Source: an uncultured Bacilli bacterium (GTDB lineage: Bacteria > Bacillota_I > Bacilli_A > RF39 > UBA660). Taken from it: DNA of 8,840 bases. The stretch spans positions 1 to 8,840 of the forward strand of contig CANRQD010000055.1 in the NCBI GenBank assembly GCA_947632685.1, read 5' to 3'. Made by a program: the position numbers and the translations under genes. Position 1 is the stretch's first letter. Each line of letters opens with the position of its first letter. Shown here piece after piece: positions 1-7,338 of this stretch. Under the pieces are notes generated by a model. That model was not told the origin of the DNA, did no database searches, and saw only the letters and a program-made list of their open reading frames with translations.

Positions 1-24
1 GGTGTAAAATTTCTCTTTATTCAT
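1..24 (-). CDS. 5' end of an unidentified leftward gene (partial)
   Basis: Only the first eight codons are inside the window, reading MNKEKFYT from an ATG at 24-22. The start is supported by a strong Shine-Dalgarno sequence, TGAGGT (minus strand of 32-37), seven bases upstream. In many Bacillota the gene after trmK is the Nif3-like yqfO, but eight residues are too few to test that. The terminator at 201-228 also separates this gene from trmK, so it is probably a different transcription unit. I do not recognise the product. Confidence 0.55.
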
Positions 25-31
25 TATATTT

Positions 32-37
32 ACCTCA
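32..37 (-). promoter_or_regulatory. Ribosome binding site for the left-edge gene
   Basis: On the minus strand the sequence reads TGAGGT followed by seven bases and ATG, a textbook spacing. It is the main evidence that the truncated frame at the left edge is a real gene start. A second purine-rich stretch, AAAGGAAG, lies just upstream. Confidence 0.6.
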
Positions 38-200
38 CTTCCTTTACTTTATTATTCGCAAAAAAATTTTATTTTCCCTTACTTTTTTTTATTTTTTTTA
101 TTTATTTTTATTACTGTTTTAATTCAAAAAAAAAATATTTATTTACAACTTTTTATTAAAACTATCATCTATTTCTTTTATTCTTATTTATTTTGGCAAT
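38..200. other. AT-rich intergenic stretch without a recognisable gene
   Basis: This stretch consists largely of A and T homopolymer runs, for example ten consecutive A bases near 126-135 and T runs near 83-99. It separates the trmK terminator from the left-edge gene. It should hold that gene's promoter, but I found no good -35/-10 pair on the minus strand: TTGAAT at 122-127 has no matching -10, and AATAAT at 51-56 has no matching -35. No tRNA, riboswitch or coding frame is visible. Confidence 0.6.
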
Positions 201-228
201 AAAAAATACAAGGTTACTATTCCTTGTA
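201..228 (-). terminator. Rho-independent terminator of the dnaG-rpoD-trmK operon
   Basis: Read on the minus strand just after the trmK stop codon, TACAAGG and CCTTGTA form a perfect 7-bp stem (207-213 with 222-228). The loop is 8 bases, and six U residues plus further U-rich sequence (206-201 and on) follow immediately. This is the classic intrinsic terminator layout, and it begins 6 bases beyond the trmK stop. It marks the end of the operon. Confidence 0.9.
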
Positions 229-233
229 AGTAT

Positions 234-896
234 TTATATATTTTCTTTAATTAATTTTATTTCTTTTTTTACTTTATATTTTCTTAATCTATAATTTTTA
301 GGCAAAAGATCTAAAATAATTTCTCTAGATTTTAATTCTCTTTTATAATATTCTATAAATAATTTATTTTGATTTTTTAAAAGTATTGGTCCAAAGAAAT
401 AGTCTTTTTTATTATATTTTTTTTTACCTCTTTTAAATTTTATAATTTGATATATTATTTTACCTTCTTTTATTAAGATTTCATTATCAATATAAAAACC
501 TATACTTGTAAAAAAACGCCTTATGTCCTCTTGATAATTATTAGGAGATAAAATTAAAGTATTTATTTTTTTTACAATATTTGGTTTATATTTAAACATT
601 CCTATTATGGTCCTTCCACCCATACCTGATACAATTACAGTATCAATATCAGCTGTATAAGTATCTAGTCCATCTCCTAATCTAGTTTCTATTTTATCAT
701 CTAATTTGTATTTTTTGATATTTTCCTTAGCATTTTTTAAAGGTCCTTCTTTAATATCAGCCGCAATAGCTTTTTTAACTTTACCTTCCTTCACTAGATA
801 AATATCAAGTAAAGCATGATCACAACCAATATCTAAAATAGAGGAATTAGTATCTACTAAATCCCCTATTTTTTTTAATCTATCATTTATTTTCAT
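234..896 (-). CDS. trmK: tRNA (adenine(22)-N1)-methyltransferase TrmK
   Basis: The protein is probably the SAM-dependent enzyme that makes m1A at position 22 of tRNA (the YqfN/TrmK family). The 220 residues begin with a class I methyltransferase fold. The SAM-binding motif I is LDIGCDHALL at residues 21-30, an acidic AADI follows at 45-48, SGMGG sits at 90-94, and LSPNN at 116-120 occupies the place of the family's LQPN-type catalytic loop. The remainder, from about residue 160, is a lysine-rich, helical C-terminal region, as expected for this family, whose members are usually about 220-240 residues. It is the last gene of the operon. Its ATG shares one base with the rpoD stop (TAATG) and no Shine-Dalgarno sequence is visible upstream, so translation probably depends on ribosomes finishing rpoD. 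Position beside rpoD and dnaG is the usual Bacillota context. Confidence 0.92.
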   Translation of the reverse strand: MKINDRLKKIGDLVDTNSSILDIGCDHALLDIYLVKEGKVKKAIAADIKEGPLKNAKENIKKYKLDDKIETRLGDGLDTYTADIDTVIVSGMGGRTIIGMFKYKPNIVKKINTLILSPNNYQEDIRRFFTSIGFYIDNEILIKEGKIIYQIIKFKRGKKKYNKKDYFFGPILLKNQNKLFIEYYKRELKSREIILDLLPKNYRLRKYKVKKEIKLIKENI

Positions 897-1990
897 TAAT
901 CTGTTAGGAAATCTTTTAATTTTCTACTACGTGAAGGATGTCTTAATTTACGAAGTGCTTTAGCTTCAATTTGTCTAATACGTTCTCTTGTTACTCCAAA
1001 AATTTGTCCAACTTCTTCAAGTGTTCTACATTGACCATCATCTAGACCAAATCTAAGTCTTAAAACTTTTTCTTCTCTATCTGTTAATGTTAAAAGTACA
1101 CCTGCTAATTCCTCTTTTAACATTTCAACTGTTGCAAATTCTTCTGGTCCCATTGTTCTTTCATCAGGTACAAAATCTCCTAAGTGTGAATCTTCTTCTT
1201 CACCAATTGGAGTTTCAAGTGAAACTGGATCTTGGCTAATTTTATATACTTCTCTAACTTTTTCAACAGTAATATCTAATTTTTCTGCTATTTCTTCATC
1301 TGTTGGTTCTCTATTTAGTTCTTGAGTTAGTTGTCTTTGAACACGTGCTAATTTATTAATTGTTTCAACCATATGAACTGGAACACGAATTGTTCTTGCT
1401 TGATCTGCGATAGCACGAGTAATAGCTTGTCTAATCCACCAAGTTGCATATGTTGAAAATTTATATCCTTTTGTAGGATCAAATTTATCTACTGCTTTCA
1501 TTAATCCAATATTACCTTCTTGAATTAAATCTAAAAATAACATTCCACGTCCTACATATCTTTTAGCAATTGATACAACTAAACGAAGATTTGATTCAGC
1601 TAACATTTTTTTTGCTTCCTCATCACCTTCAACTGCTCTTTGAGCATATTCAAATTCTTCATCAGATGTTAATAAATTAATTCGACCAATTTCTTTTAAA
1701 TACATTCTAACTGGATCATTTATTTTTATATCTTTTGAATTTGTTAATTCTTCTACTCTAATATCACTAGTTATTTCCTCTCCACTTGCATCATCATCAG
1801 TTCCATCTTCTGATACAATATCGATATCTTCTTCAGTCAATGCATTATACAAATTATCTAGTGAATCACTATCTATTTCTAAACCTTTAAGTTCACTAGC
1901 TAATTGCTCATATGTAATATATCCCTGTTGTTTTCCTAACTTAATTAATTTATCTTTTCTTTCATCTAGTGTCTTAATTTCCCCAATCAT
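896..1990 (-). CDS. rpoD: Housekeeping RNA polymerase sigma factor (sigma-A / RpoD)
   Basis: This is the primary sigma-70 factor that directs RNA polymerase to -35/-10 promoters. At 364 residues it matches the usual length of Bacillota SigA. Region 1.1 is at the N-terminus, followed by an acidic linker (about 52-73). Region 1.2 is at 92-102 (DPVRMYLKEIG). Region 2 runs from about 128 to 198, with the core-binding DLIQEGNIGLMKAVDKF stretch and the promoter-melting YKFSTYATWWIRQA segment. Region 3 is about 205-285, and region 4 is 298-364 with the -35-recognising helix-turn-helix at about 323-350 (EEVGQIFGVTRERIRQIE). The ATG lies two bases past the dnaG stop. Its ribosome binding site, AGGAG, is formed by the last codons of dnaG, so the two are translationally linked. 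The near-consensus promoters in this window fit recognition by this protein. Confidence 0.98.
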   Translation of the reverse strand: MIGEIKTLDERKDKLIKLGKQQGYITYEQLASELKGLEIDSDSLDNLYNALTEEDIDIVSEDGTDDDASGEEITSDIRVEELTNSKDIKINDPVRMYLKEIGRINLLTSDEEFEYAQRAVEGDEEAKKMLAESNLRLVVSIAKRYVGRGMLFLDLIQEGNIGLMKAVDKFDPTKGYKFSTYATWWIRQAITRAIADQARTIRVPVHMVETINKLARVQRQLTQELNREPTDEEIAEKLDITVEKVREVYKISQDPVSLETPIGEEEDSHLGDFVPDERTMGPEEFATVEMLKEELAGVLLTLTDREEKVLRLRFGLDDGQCRTLEEVGQIFGVTRERIRQIEAKALRKLRHPSRSRKLKDFLTD

Positions 1991-1992
1991 AT

Positions 1993-3717
1993 CTATTCTC
2001 CTAACTTCAATTTCCTAATTTGTTCACTAATACGTGCTTTTTCCATTATATCAGGTTCATCTTTTATCTTTTTTTCGAGTCTTTTAATTTGCTCGTTCAT
2101 ACTATATTCCCTTATTACTTTGAAATAAGCAAATAGTTCATCTTTCGTAATAGTTTCTTTATAATTATTTGAAACTATATCATTTAAAAGATTTAACAAA
2201 TCAGTCTTATCTTGCATATAAGTATAAAAATCAGCAATATTTATTTCACCATGCATTTTATAATAATAAATAACCTCACTAGTTAGTAGTCTTGCTTCAT
2301 TACTTGGAAATATTATTTTTTCATTTTCTACAGCAGTCACTACCCAATCATTATTTAGCATATAATAAATTAATTGCTCAACAGCTAAAATATACTTATT
2401 CTTTCTTTTGGCTTTAGTTTCCTTTTTTATCTCTATCTTTGATGATGGTTTATCTTTTTTTAGTTCTTGAAACCTTTTTTCCAGTGTATTATACCCTATA
2501 TTGTAATCTTTTGCAAGCTTTTTTAATATTATCTCTACTCTTATGTCATCATTTATCTTAACAGTTTCCTTTAATACACTATTTATATAATTAGCAAGTG
2601 ACTCTTCACTATTAAAATCTACATTATTTTTTAAGCTATTAATTTTATAATCACCAAAATTAACAGCAGAATCAATCATTCCTTGAAATCTATCTTTTCC
2701 ATTTTCTAAAATAAATGTATCTGGATCATCATCATTAGGTAAGGTTACTATTTTTACATTTAACCCCTCATCTTGTAATATATCACCTATTTTTATACTT
2801 GCATTAACACCTGGTGAATCACCATCTAAGCATAATATTACATTATTAGATAATCTTTTTATAAGACTAATTTGTTCTTTAGTTAATGCTGTTCCCATTA
2901 AAGCAACTGTATTTTTAATTCCTATAGTACTTGCTCTAATAACATCCATAAATCCTTCCATAATAATAACACTTTTTGATACCCTACAAGCATCTTTAGC
3001 AATATGATAATGATATAAGCAAGATCCCTTTTTAAAAATAGGTGTTTCCTTTGTATTTAAATACTTATTCTTATTATCACTATTATAAATTCTTCCAGAG
3101 AATGCTACTATTTTTCCATATGTATCATATAATGGAAACATTATTCTATCCATATATATATCTATATCATCAACAGATAATCCTATTTCATTTAAAGTTT
3201 TTAAATCATATTTTTTATTAAGTAATAAATTTGTTAAATCATTTTTTTTATCAAGAGAAAGACCTATTTCAAATTCTTTTATAACCTCTTCATTAATACC
3301 TCTTTTATTTAAATAATTTCTAGCTTCTCTACCATATGAAGACTTTAGATTATTTTGAAAATATTTTGTTGAAAAAGTATATGCTTCATATAAATTATCG
3401 TATTTATTATCTACTTTCTTTATCTTAATATTTGAAGTATTAATACCAACTCTATCTCCTAAATCCTTTAATACTTCTTTAAACTCTTTATGCTCATAAT
3501 CCATTAAAAATGTAAAAACATTTCCACTAGCACCACAAGAAAAACATCTATAGATTTGTTTTTCTCTTGAAACACTCATAGATGGATTAGTATCTTCATG
3601 AAATGGACATACACCAAAAAAATTTTTTCCCTTATTAATTAAAGGTATTCTTTCTCCAATAATATCAACTATATCTACTTTACTTCTTATTTCATTAGTT
3701 AAATCTGAATTATTCAT
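1993..3717 (-). CDS. dnaG: DNA primase DnaG
   Basis: DnaG synthesises RNA primers at the replication fork and docks on the replicative helicase. The 574-residue protein starts with a CHC2 zinc-binding domain: C37 and H40 (CPFH), then C58 and C61 (CFSC). The RNA polymerase core follows from about residue 110. Its TOPRIM part carries the acidic residues E254 (MEGFMDV), D298 and D300 (LDGD), and DPDTF at 331-335. The C-terminal part, from roughly residue 430, is helical and lysine/glutamate-rich and corresponds to the helicase-binding domain. The length is slightly below the ~600 residues common in Bacillota. The start is supported by AGGAG with six bases before ATG. It is the first gene of the operon and its promoter is recognisable about 30 bases upstream. 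It stops with TAG two bases before rpoD begins. Confidence 0.97.
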   Translation of the reverse strand: MNNSDLTNEIRSKVDIVDIIGERIPLINKGKNFFGVCPFHEDTNPSMSVSREKQIYRCFSCGASGNVFTFLMDYEHKEFKEVLKDLGDRVGINTSNIKIKKVDNKYDNLYEAYTFSTKYFQNNLKSSYGREARNYLNKRGINEEVIKEFEIGLSLDKKNDLTNLLLNKKYDLKTLNEIGLSVDDIDIYMDRIMFPLYDTYGKIVAFSGRIYNSDNKNKYLNTKETPIFKKGSCLYHYHIAKDACRVSKSVIIMEGFMDVIRASTIGIKNTVALMGTALTKEQISLIKRLSNNVILCLDGDSPGVNASIKIGDILQDEGLNVKIVTLPNDDDPDTFILENGKDRFQGMIDSAVNFGDYKINSLKNNVDFNSEESLANYINSVLKETVKINDDIRVEIILKKLAKDYNIGYNTLEKRFQELKKDKPSSKIEIKKETKAKRKNKYILAVEQLIYYMLNNDWVVTAVENEKIIFPSNEARLLTSEVIYYYKMHGEINIADFYTYMQDKTDLLNLLNDIVSNNYKETITKDELFAYFKVIREYSMNEQIKRLEKKIKDEPDIMEKARISEQIRKLKLGE

Positions 3718-3747
3718 GACATTCTCCTAAGATATATACTATTTCTT

Positions 3748-3776
3748 TTTATACCATAAATCCACTTTTTTTTCAA
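3748..3776 (-). promoter_or_regulatory. Sigma-A promoter of the dnaG-rpoD-trmK operon
   Basis: On the minus strand a -35 box TTGAAA (3776-3771) is followed after exactly 17 bases by a -10 box TATAAA (3753-3748), preceded by the extended element TGG. Each hexamer has one mismatch to consensus. Transcription would begin near 3741 and give a leader of about 24 bases that contains the AGGAG ribosome binding site. It lies in the divergent gap between dnaG and the plus-strand membrane protein gene. Confidence 0.8.
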
Positions 3777-3821
3777 GGAATAAAAGGATTTTTAAAGATT
3801 ATAATATTAATAGGTGATAAT

Positions 3822-4343
3822 ATGAAATTAAATATTAAAAAAATTATAATTAATTCAATTCTTATATTTGCAATATGTAGTATATTTCATTTTGTATATG
3901 ATTTAATTCCATCATTTATAACAGCAATATTTTTTCCTGTAAATGAAAGTATATGGGAACATTTAAAACTTATTTTTACATCATGTATTTTTTATACTCT
4001 TATATCTAACTTTTATTATAAAGATAAAAATGTTTTCTTATTAGGTTATTTAAGAGGAATGTTTACTATTATAATATTACTTATCATATATTTACCACTT
4101 AGAAAATTATTTGGTGAAATTATATATATTACATTAAGCGTTTTATTTATATCAATAGTAATTAGTGAAATTATAGTTAATAAAATATTAAAAAAACACT
4201 ATGCTAAATTAAATATTATAAGTGTTTTCTTAATAATTATAAATTTTATTATATTTACATATTTAACTTATAATCCCATAAAAGATTTCTTATTTTATGA
4301 TACCGAAAGTAATAAATATGGTATAGATATTTTAAATAAGTGA
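3822..4343 (+). CDS. Small polytopic membrane protein, DUF6512-like
   Basis: This is a 173-residue, very hydrophobic protein with about five predicted membrane segments (roughly residues 8-28, 48-65, 79-93, 98-121 and 131-150). The conserved-looking stretch FPVNESIWEHLKL at 38-50 lies just before the second segment and, with the preceding HFVYD (23-27), matches my memory of the DUF6512 family. No biochemical function is known to me. The start is supported by AGGTGA with four bases before the ATG. It is the only plus-strand gene in the window. It shares a 104-base divergent region with dnaG and ends with TGA inside the 3' end of yqeH (12-base convergent overlap), without a visible terminator. 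An upstream TATAAT at 3800-3805 lacks a convincing -35 box. The family assignment is from memory and moderate. Confidence 0.75.
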   Translation: MKLNIKKIIINSILIFAICSIFHFVYDLIPSFITAIFFPVNESIWEHLKLIFTSCIFYTLISNFYYKDKNVFLLGYLRGMFTIIILLIIYLPLRKLFGEIIYITLSVLFISIVISEIIVNKILKKHYAKLNIISVFLIIINFIIFTYLTYNPIKDFLFYDTESNKYGIDILNK

Positions 4344-5339
4344 TTTTCTCATAAAAGTATTTATAGTTTTATCTAAGTATATACTAATTTTTCCTTTATT
4401 AACTATTTTAACAAAACCAAGTCCATTTATAACTAAATCAGAATCATATTTTACAGTATAATCTACTTTATTTAAATCTTTTAAATAATCTCTATTTTGA
4501 TTAATTCTTTTTACTTTCAAATCATTTGATATAAATAAAGTAAAACTATTTTTTTCTCCATCAATATAATCTAATCTAAATATATCTTCTATAACAATAC
4601 TTTGACCTTTCCTTAATTGATATGTTCGTGGTTTTATTTCTTTTTTAGGACATAGTCTTTTCAACATTTTACTATCTACATAATTTAGGATAGAACCCAT
4701 ATCTACAAGTCCTGGTGTATCTATTAATGTTAAATAATCATTTATTTCAATTTTTACAGTATTTAAGGTAGTTGAAGGAAGCGGTGACATTGTTAACTCT
4801 TGTGTATTATCTGAATAATTTTTTATTAATTTGTTTATTAAAGTAGATTTACCTGCATTAGTATGTCCTACTACATAAACATTCTTCGTTGTTTGAAAAA
4901 ATTTTATTCTTTTAAGTAAATAATCTATATTTAAGTTTTTTTCTACACTAATAACAATAATTTCTTCAAAATGTACATTATTTTCTTCAAAATATTTTAA
5001 TATTTTTTCTTCTTTTACACTTTTTGGAAGAATATCTTTTTTATTTAAAACTAAAATCATTTTATTTTTTATATATTCTCTTATTTTTAAAATATCTTCT
5101 TCTAAATTCATTAAATCTGTAACATATAATACTAAATCCTTAGTCTTACCTACACCTTTTAAAATTTCTAAATATTCTTCATTAGATTTTGTAACTACTT
5201 GATATTCTCCATAATTTTTCATTCTAAAACATCTTTGACAGATATCATTTTCTAGTGATGTAGTATAACCCTCTAAGAGGACATTTTCATCTTGTAATTT
5301 AACACCACAACCACTACATTTCTTACTATTTTCATTCAT
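4332..5339 (-). CDS. yqeH: Ribosome biogenesis GTPase YqeH (circularly permuted)
   Basis: YqeH is a GTPase needed for assembly of the 30S ribosomal subunit. With the ATG at 5339 the protein has 335 residues. It opens with a four-cysteine zinc finger: C8 and C11 (CSGC), then C34 and C37 (CQRC). The GTPase motifs appear in permuted order: G4 NKKD at 99-102 and a G5-like SVE at 131-133, then G1 GHTNAGKST at 158-166, switch I threonines near 190-191 and G3 DTPG at 207-210. The C-terminal ~120 residues form the family's RNA/protein-binding region. I chose this ATG because AGAGGT lies seven bases upstream and because the zinc finger then starts near the N-terminus. A TTG at 5357 with a second AGAGGT would add six residues. 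The gene overlaps the end of yqeG by 8 bases, so the two are co-transcribed and probably translationally coupled. Confidence 0.95.
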   Translation of the reverse strand: MNENSKKCSGCGVKLQDENVLLEGYTTSLENDICQRCFRMKNYGEYQVVTKSNEEYLEILKGVGKTKDLVLYVTDLMNLEEDILKIREYIKNKMILVLNKKDILPKSVKEEKILKYFEENNVHFEEIIVISVEKNLNIDYLLKRIKFFQTTKNVYVVGHTNAGKSTLINKLIKNYSDNTQELTMSPLPSTTLNTVKIEINDYLTLIDTPGLVDMGSILNYVDSKMLKRLCPKKEIKPRTYQLRKGQSIVIEDIFRLDYIDGEKNSFTLFISNDLKVKRINQNRDYLKDLNKVDYTVKYDSDLVINGLGFVKIVNKGKISIYLDKTINTFMRKSLI

Positions 5340-5850
5340 AATATTTACCTCTTTCAAATATACCTCTTTTTCTATATCTATTAATAATCCATGATTCTAA
5401 TTTTCTATTTAAATTTGTTATTTTTAAATCATGCTTTCCTAAAGGATCTACTAGAATAGTTTTTATTCTAAAATTTTTACCTGATATTATATCAGTTACT
5501 ATTTGATCACCTATCATTACCATTTCTTTCTTTTTTAACTTATATTGTTTTTTAATTCTTCTTAAACCTATAGTTAATGGTTTCATAGCAAGACCTACTG
5601 CATCTATTCCTAAATCATCCATGTATGGTTTTATTCTTCTTTTGGTATTATTAGATATTATAAATATAATAAAGTCATCTTGAAGCTTTTTTATAAGTTT
5701 ATATGTTTTATCTGGACATTTCTTTTCATCTATTAATGCTAAAGTATTATCAAGATCAAATATTAAACATTTAATGCCTTCTTTTTTTAATTTTCTATAA
5801 TTTATAGAAAATATATCTTTATAATACATTGTAGGTTTTAAATTTCTCAT
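5332..5850 (-). CDS. yqeG: HAD superfamily IIIA phosphatase YqeG
   Basis: This is a small haloacid-dehalogenase-type phosphatase of the YqeG family; its physiological substrate is not established to my knowledge. With the ATG at 5850 it has 172 residues. HAD motif I is FDLDNTL at 31-37 (nucleophile D32, acid/base D34), motif II is the serine of ISNN (S66), motif III is K90, and motif IV is GDQIVTD at 114-120. The start is decided by AGGTGG four bases before the ATG. An in-frame TTG at 5874 would add eight residues but lacks comparable support. Adjacency to yqeH is the standard Bacilli arrangement and is good support for the name. It stands 41 bases after the deacetylase gene with no terminator between them, so read-through from that gene is possible. 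Confidence 0.93.
   Translation of the reverse strand: MRNLKPTMYYKDIFSINYRKLKKEGIKCLIFDLDNTLALIDEKKCPDKTYKLIKKLQDDFIIFIISNNTKRRIKPYMDDLGIDAVGLAMKPLTIGLRRIKKQYKLKKKEMVMIGDQIVTDIISGKNFRIKTILVDPLGKHDLKITNLNRKLESWIINRYRKRGIFERGKYYE
5347..5352 (-). promoter_or_regulatory. Ribosome binding site deciding the yqeH start
   Basis: AGAGGT on the minus strand is followed by seven bases and the ATG at 5339. The same motif occurs again 15 bases upstream (5362-5367), four bases before a TTG at 5357. Both lie inside the last codons of yqeG. The ATG has the better spacing and is the stronger start codon. Confidence 0.65.
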
Positions 5851-5854
5851 AATA

Positions 5855-5860
5855 CCACCT
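5855..5860 (-). promoter_or_regulatory. Ribosome binding site deciding the yqeG start
   Basis: AGGTGG on the minus strand lies four bases before the ATG at 5850. This favours the shorter 172-residue protein over a TTG start at 5874, which has only AT-rich sequence upstream. Confidence 0.65.
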
Positions 5861-5891
5861 ATATTATTATACAATAATTAATAAATTTTGA

Positions 5892-7283
5892 CTAGTTATT
5901 AACCCTATGAGTTAACATTTCGTTATTTATATCTAAACTATCAAATATATATCCATTAGCTTTACCATATTTTATAATATCTCGTAAAGCATCTCTTGTA
6001 TATGGTTTAATATCATGCATTAGGACAATATTTACTCTATCTTTAGATAATTTTTGAGTTACCATTTGATAGACTACACTACTTTCAGTAGTTTCCCCTG
6101 CATCACCACTTAATATATTCCAATCATAATATTTATAACCTCTATTAATAACCTCTTTTGTTAATTCACTCATTATTCCAAGTTTATATCTTCTACTTAT
6201 AGTATTATCACTACCACCTGGAAATCTTATAATTCTAGTATCATACCCAGTGATTCTATATACTCTATCATGAACTGATTCTAAATCTTTAAAATAATTT
6301 TCTACTGAAGAATATACATATGAATAATCATGAGTTGCGGTATGAAGTCCTACAGTATGACCTTCATCATATTCTCTTTTTATTAAATAATCTGGTCCTC
6401 TATTTGTCACAAAGAAAGTTGCTTTTATTTTTTCTTCTTTTAAAATATCTAATATTTTATCAGTTGTACCAATATTGGGTCCATCGTCAAAAGTCAAATA
6501 AACTGTACCATTTTGTCCTTTTTCAAATACCGTTATTTTTTTCTCTCTAGTTGTTTTATTTTTATATTCATCAATTGCTGTATATTTTATTTTATATTCA
6601 CCAGGTGTAGTTGTATCAACTTTTCCTGATACTTTAGTTTTTACATTTTTAGTACAATTATCTACCGTTGTATATTTATCATTATAATTACTATTTACTA
6701 ATATATAGGAATTATCATCTGATTCTAATTTTATATTAGGACCTTCTATATCTTTATAATGAATTCGTTTTGTAATTTCTGTTTTATTAAAAGATGAATC
6801 CATTACTGAATATGTAACAAATGCACCCTTTTTTATAACCTTTACTTTATCAGTAATATCTTTATCAATATTATCATATGCTTTGTACTTACTAGTGATA
6901 AATTCTTGATCTGGACATATATAAATATCTCCATTATCAAATAATTTTAATTTAGGTTTTGTTAAATCTTTAACATATACTTTTCTTGTAACTTTTTTAG
7001 ATTTAGAATCCTCTATAATACTATAATTAAGCTTATATACACCTAATTTTGTAGGATTAATATTTCCTGTAACTATAACATTATCAGTTATATCTTTTCC
7101 CTTATAAGAAGCCTTATATCCTGGTTCATTATATTCTGAATTAAGATTAATTACAATATCATCTTTAAATAATGTAATTCTTGGATAAAATATATTATCT
7201 ATAATTATGCAAATAGAAAATATTAACAAAACTGATAATAATGAAAATATTAATATAAATTTTGAACCACCCGTTTTTTCCAT
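5892..7283 (-). CDS. Membrane-anchored polysaccharide deacetylase with three Ig-like modules
   Basis: The 463-residue protein probably removes N-acetyl groups from cell-wall glycan outside the membrane. A short charged N-terminus and one hydrophobic segment (about 9-29) make a signal anchor. Three Ig-like repeats of DUF5011 type follow at about 38-106, 110-176 and 181-253, each with a D-x-T/G-x-Y pattern and a final lysine-rich strand (for example PGEYKIKYTAIDEYKNKT at 227-244). The catalytic NodB domain runs from about 258 to 455: TFDDGP at 264-269 (base D266, metal ligand D267), HTATH at 314-318 (metal ligands H314 and H318), RFPGGS at 353-358, DWN at 387-389 and LMHDI at 421-425 (H423). 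All catalytic motifs are intact, so an active enzyme is expected. Motifs resemble PgdA-type peptidoglycan GlcNAc deacetylases; the exact substrate is inference. The ATG has GAGAGTGA six bases upstream. The gene has its own promoter although sigK lies just upstream. Confidence 0.9.
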   Translation of the reverse strand: MEKTGGSKFILIFSLLSVLLIFSICIIIDNIFYPRITLFKDDIVINLNSEYNEPGYKASYKGKDITDNVIVTGNINPTKLGVYKLNYSIIEDSKSKKVTRKVYVKDLTKPKLKLFDNGDIYICPDQEFITSKYKAYDNIDKDITDKVKVIKKGAFVTYSVMDSSFNKTEITKRIHYKDIEGPNIKLESDDNSYILVNSNYNDKYTTVDNCTKNVKTKVSGKVDTTTPGEYKIKYTAIDEYKNKTTREKKITVFEKGQNGTVYLTFDDGPNIGTTDKILDILKEEKIKATFFVTNRGPDYLIKREYDEGHTVGLHTATHDYSYVYSSVENYFKDLESVHDRVYRITGYDTRIIRFPGGSDNTISRRYKLGIMSELTKEVINRGYKYYDWNILSGDAGETTESSVVYQMVTQKLSKDRVNIVLMHDIKPYTRDALRDIIKYGKANGYIFDSLDINNEMLTHRVNN

Positions 7284-7304
7284 AAAATATCACTCTCGTT
7301 TTCT

Positions 7305-7333
7305 ATTATACTTTTATTTTTCCAGAGTGTCCA
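7305..7333 (-). promoter_or_regulatory. Sigma-A promoter of the deacetylase gene
   Basis: On the minus strand the -35 box TGGACA (7333-7328) is followed after exactly 17 bases by a perfect -10 box TATAAT (7310-7305). The predicted start near 7298 falls just before the ribosome binding site GAGAGTGA (7297-7290), so the leader is short. It lies in the 55-base gap between the sigK stop and the deacetylase start, so the enzyme can be made in vegetative cells without sigK transcription. Confidence 0.75.
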
Positions 7334-7338
7334 TAATA

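Noticed and set aside
3800..3805. TATAAT upstream of the plus-strand membrane protein as a promoter
   Set aside because: No -35 box at proper spacing, and transcription would start on the ribosome binding site itself. It may still matter, but AT-rich sequence gives such matches by chance.
4376..4385. Palindrome AGTATATACT near the end of yqeH as an operator or terminator
   Set aside because: It is inside coding sequence, has no loop and no following T-run, and short AT palindromes are expected at this composition.
5866..5871. TATAAT between the deacetylase gene and yqeG as a yqeG promoter
   Set aside because: The -35 position holds only TAGTCA, and the predicted start would cut into the AGGTGG ribosome binding site.
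6320..6550. Plus-strand open frame of 76 codons opposite the deacetylase gene
   Set aside because: It lies wholly antisense to the conserved NodB-domain coding sequence, has a Leu/Tyr-rich low-complexity translation and no clear ribosome binding site.
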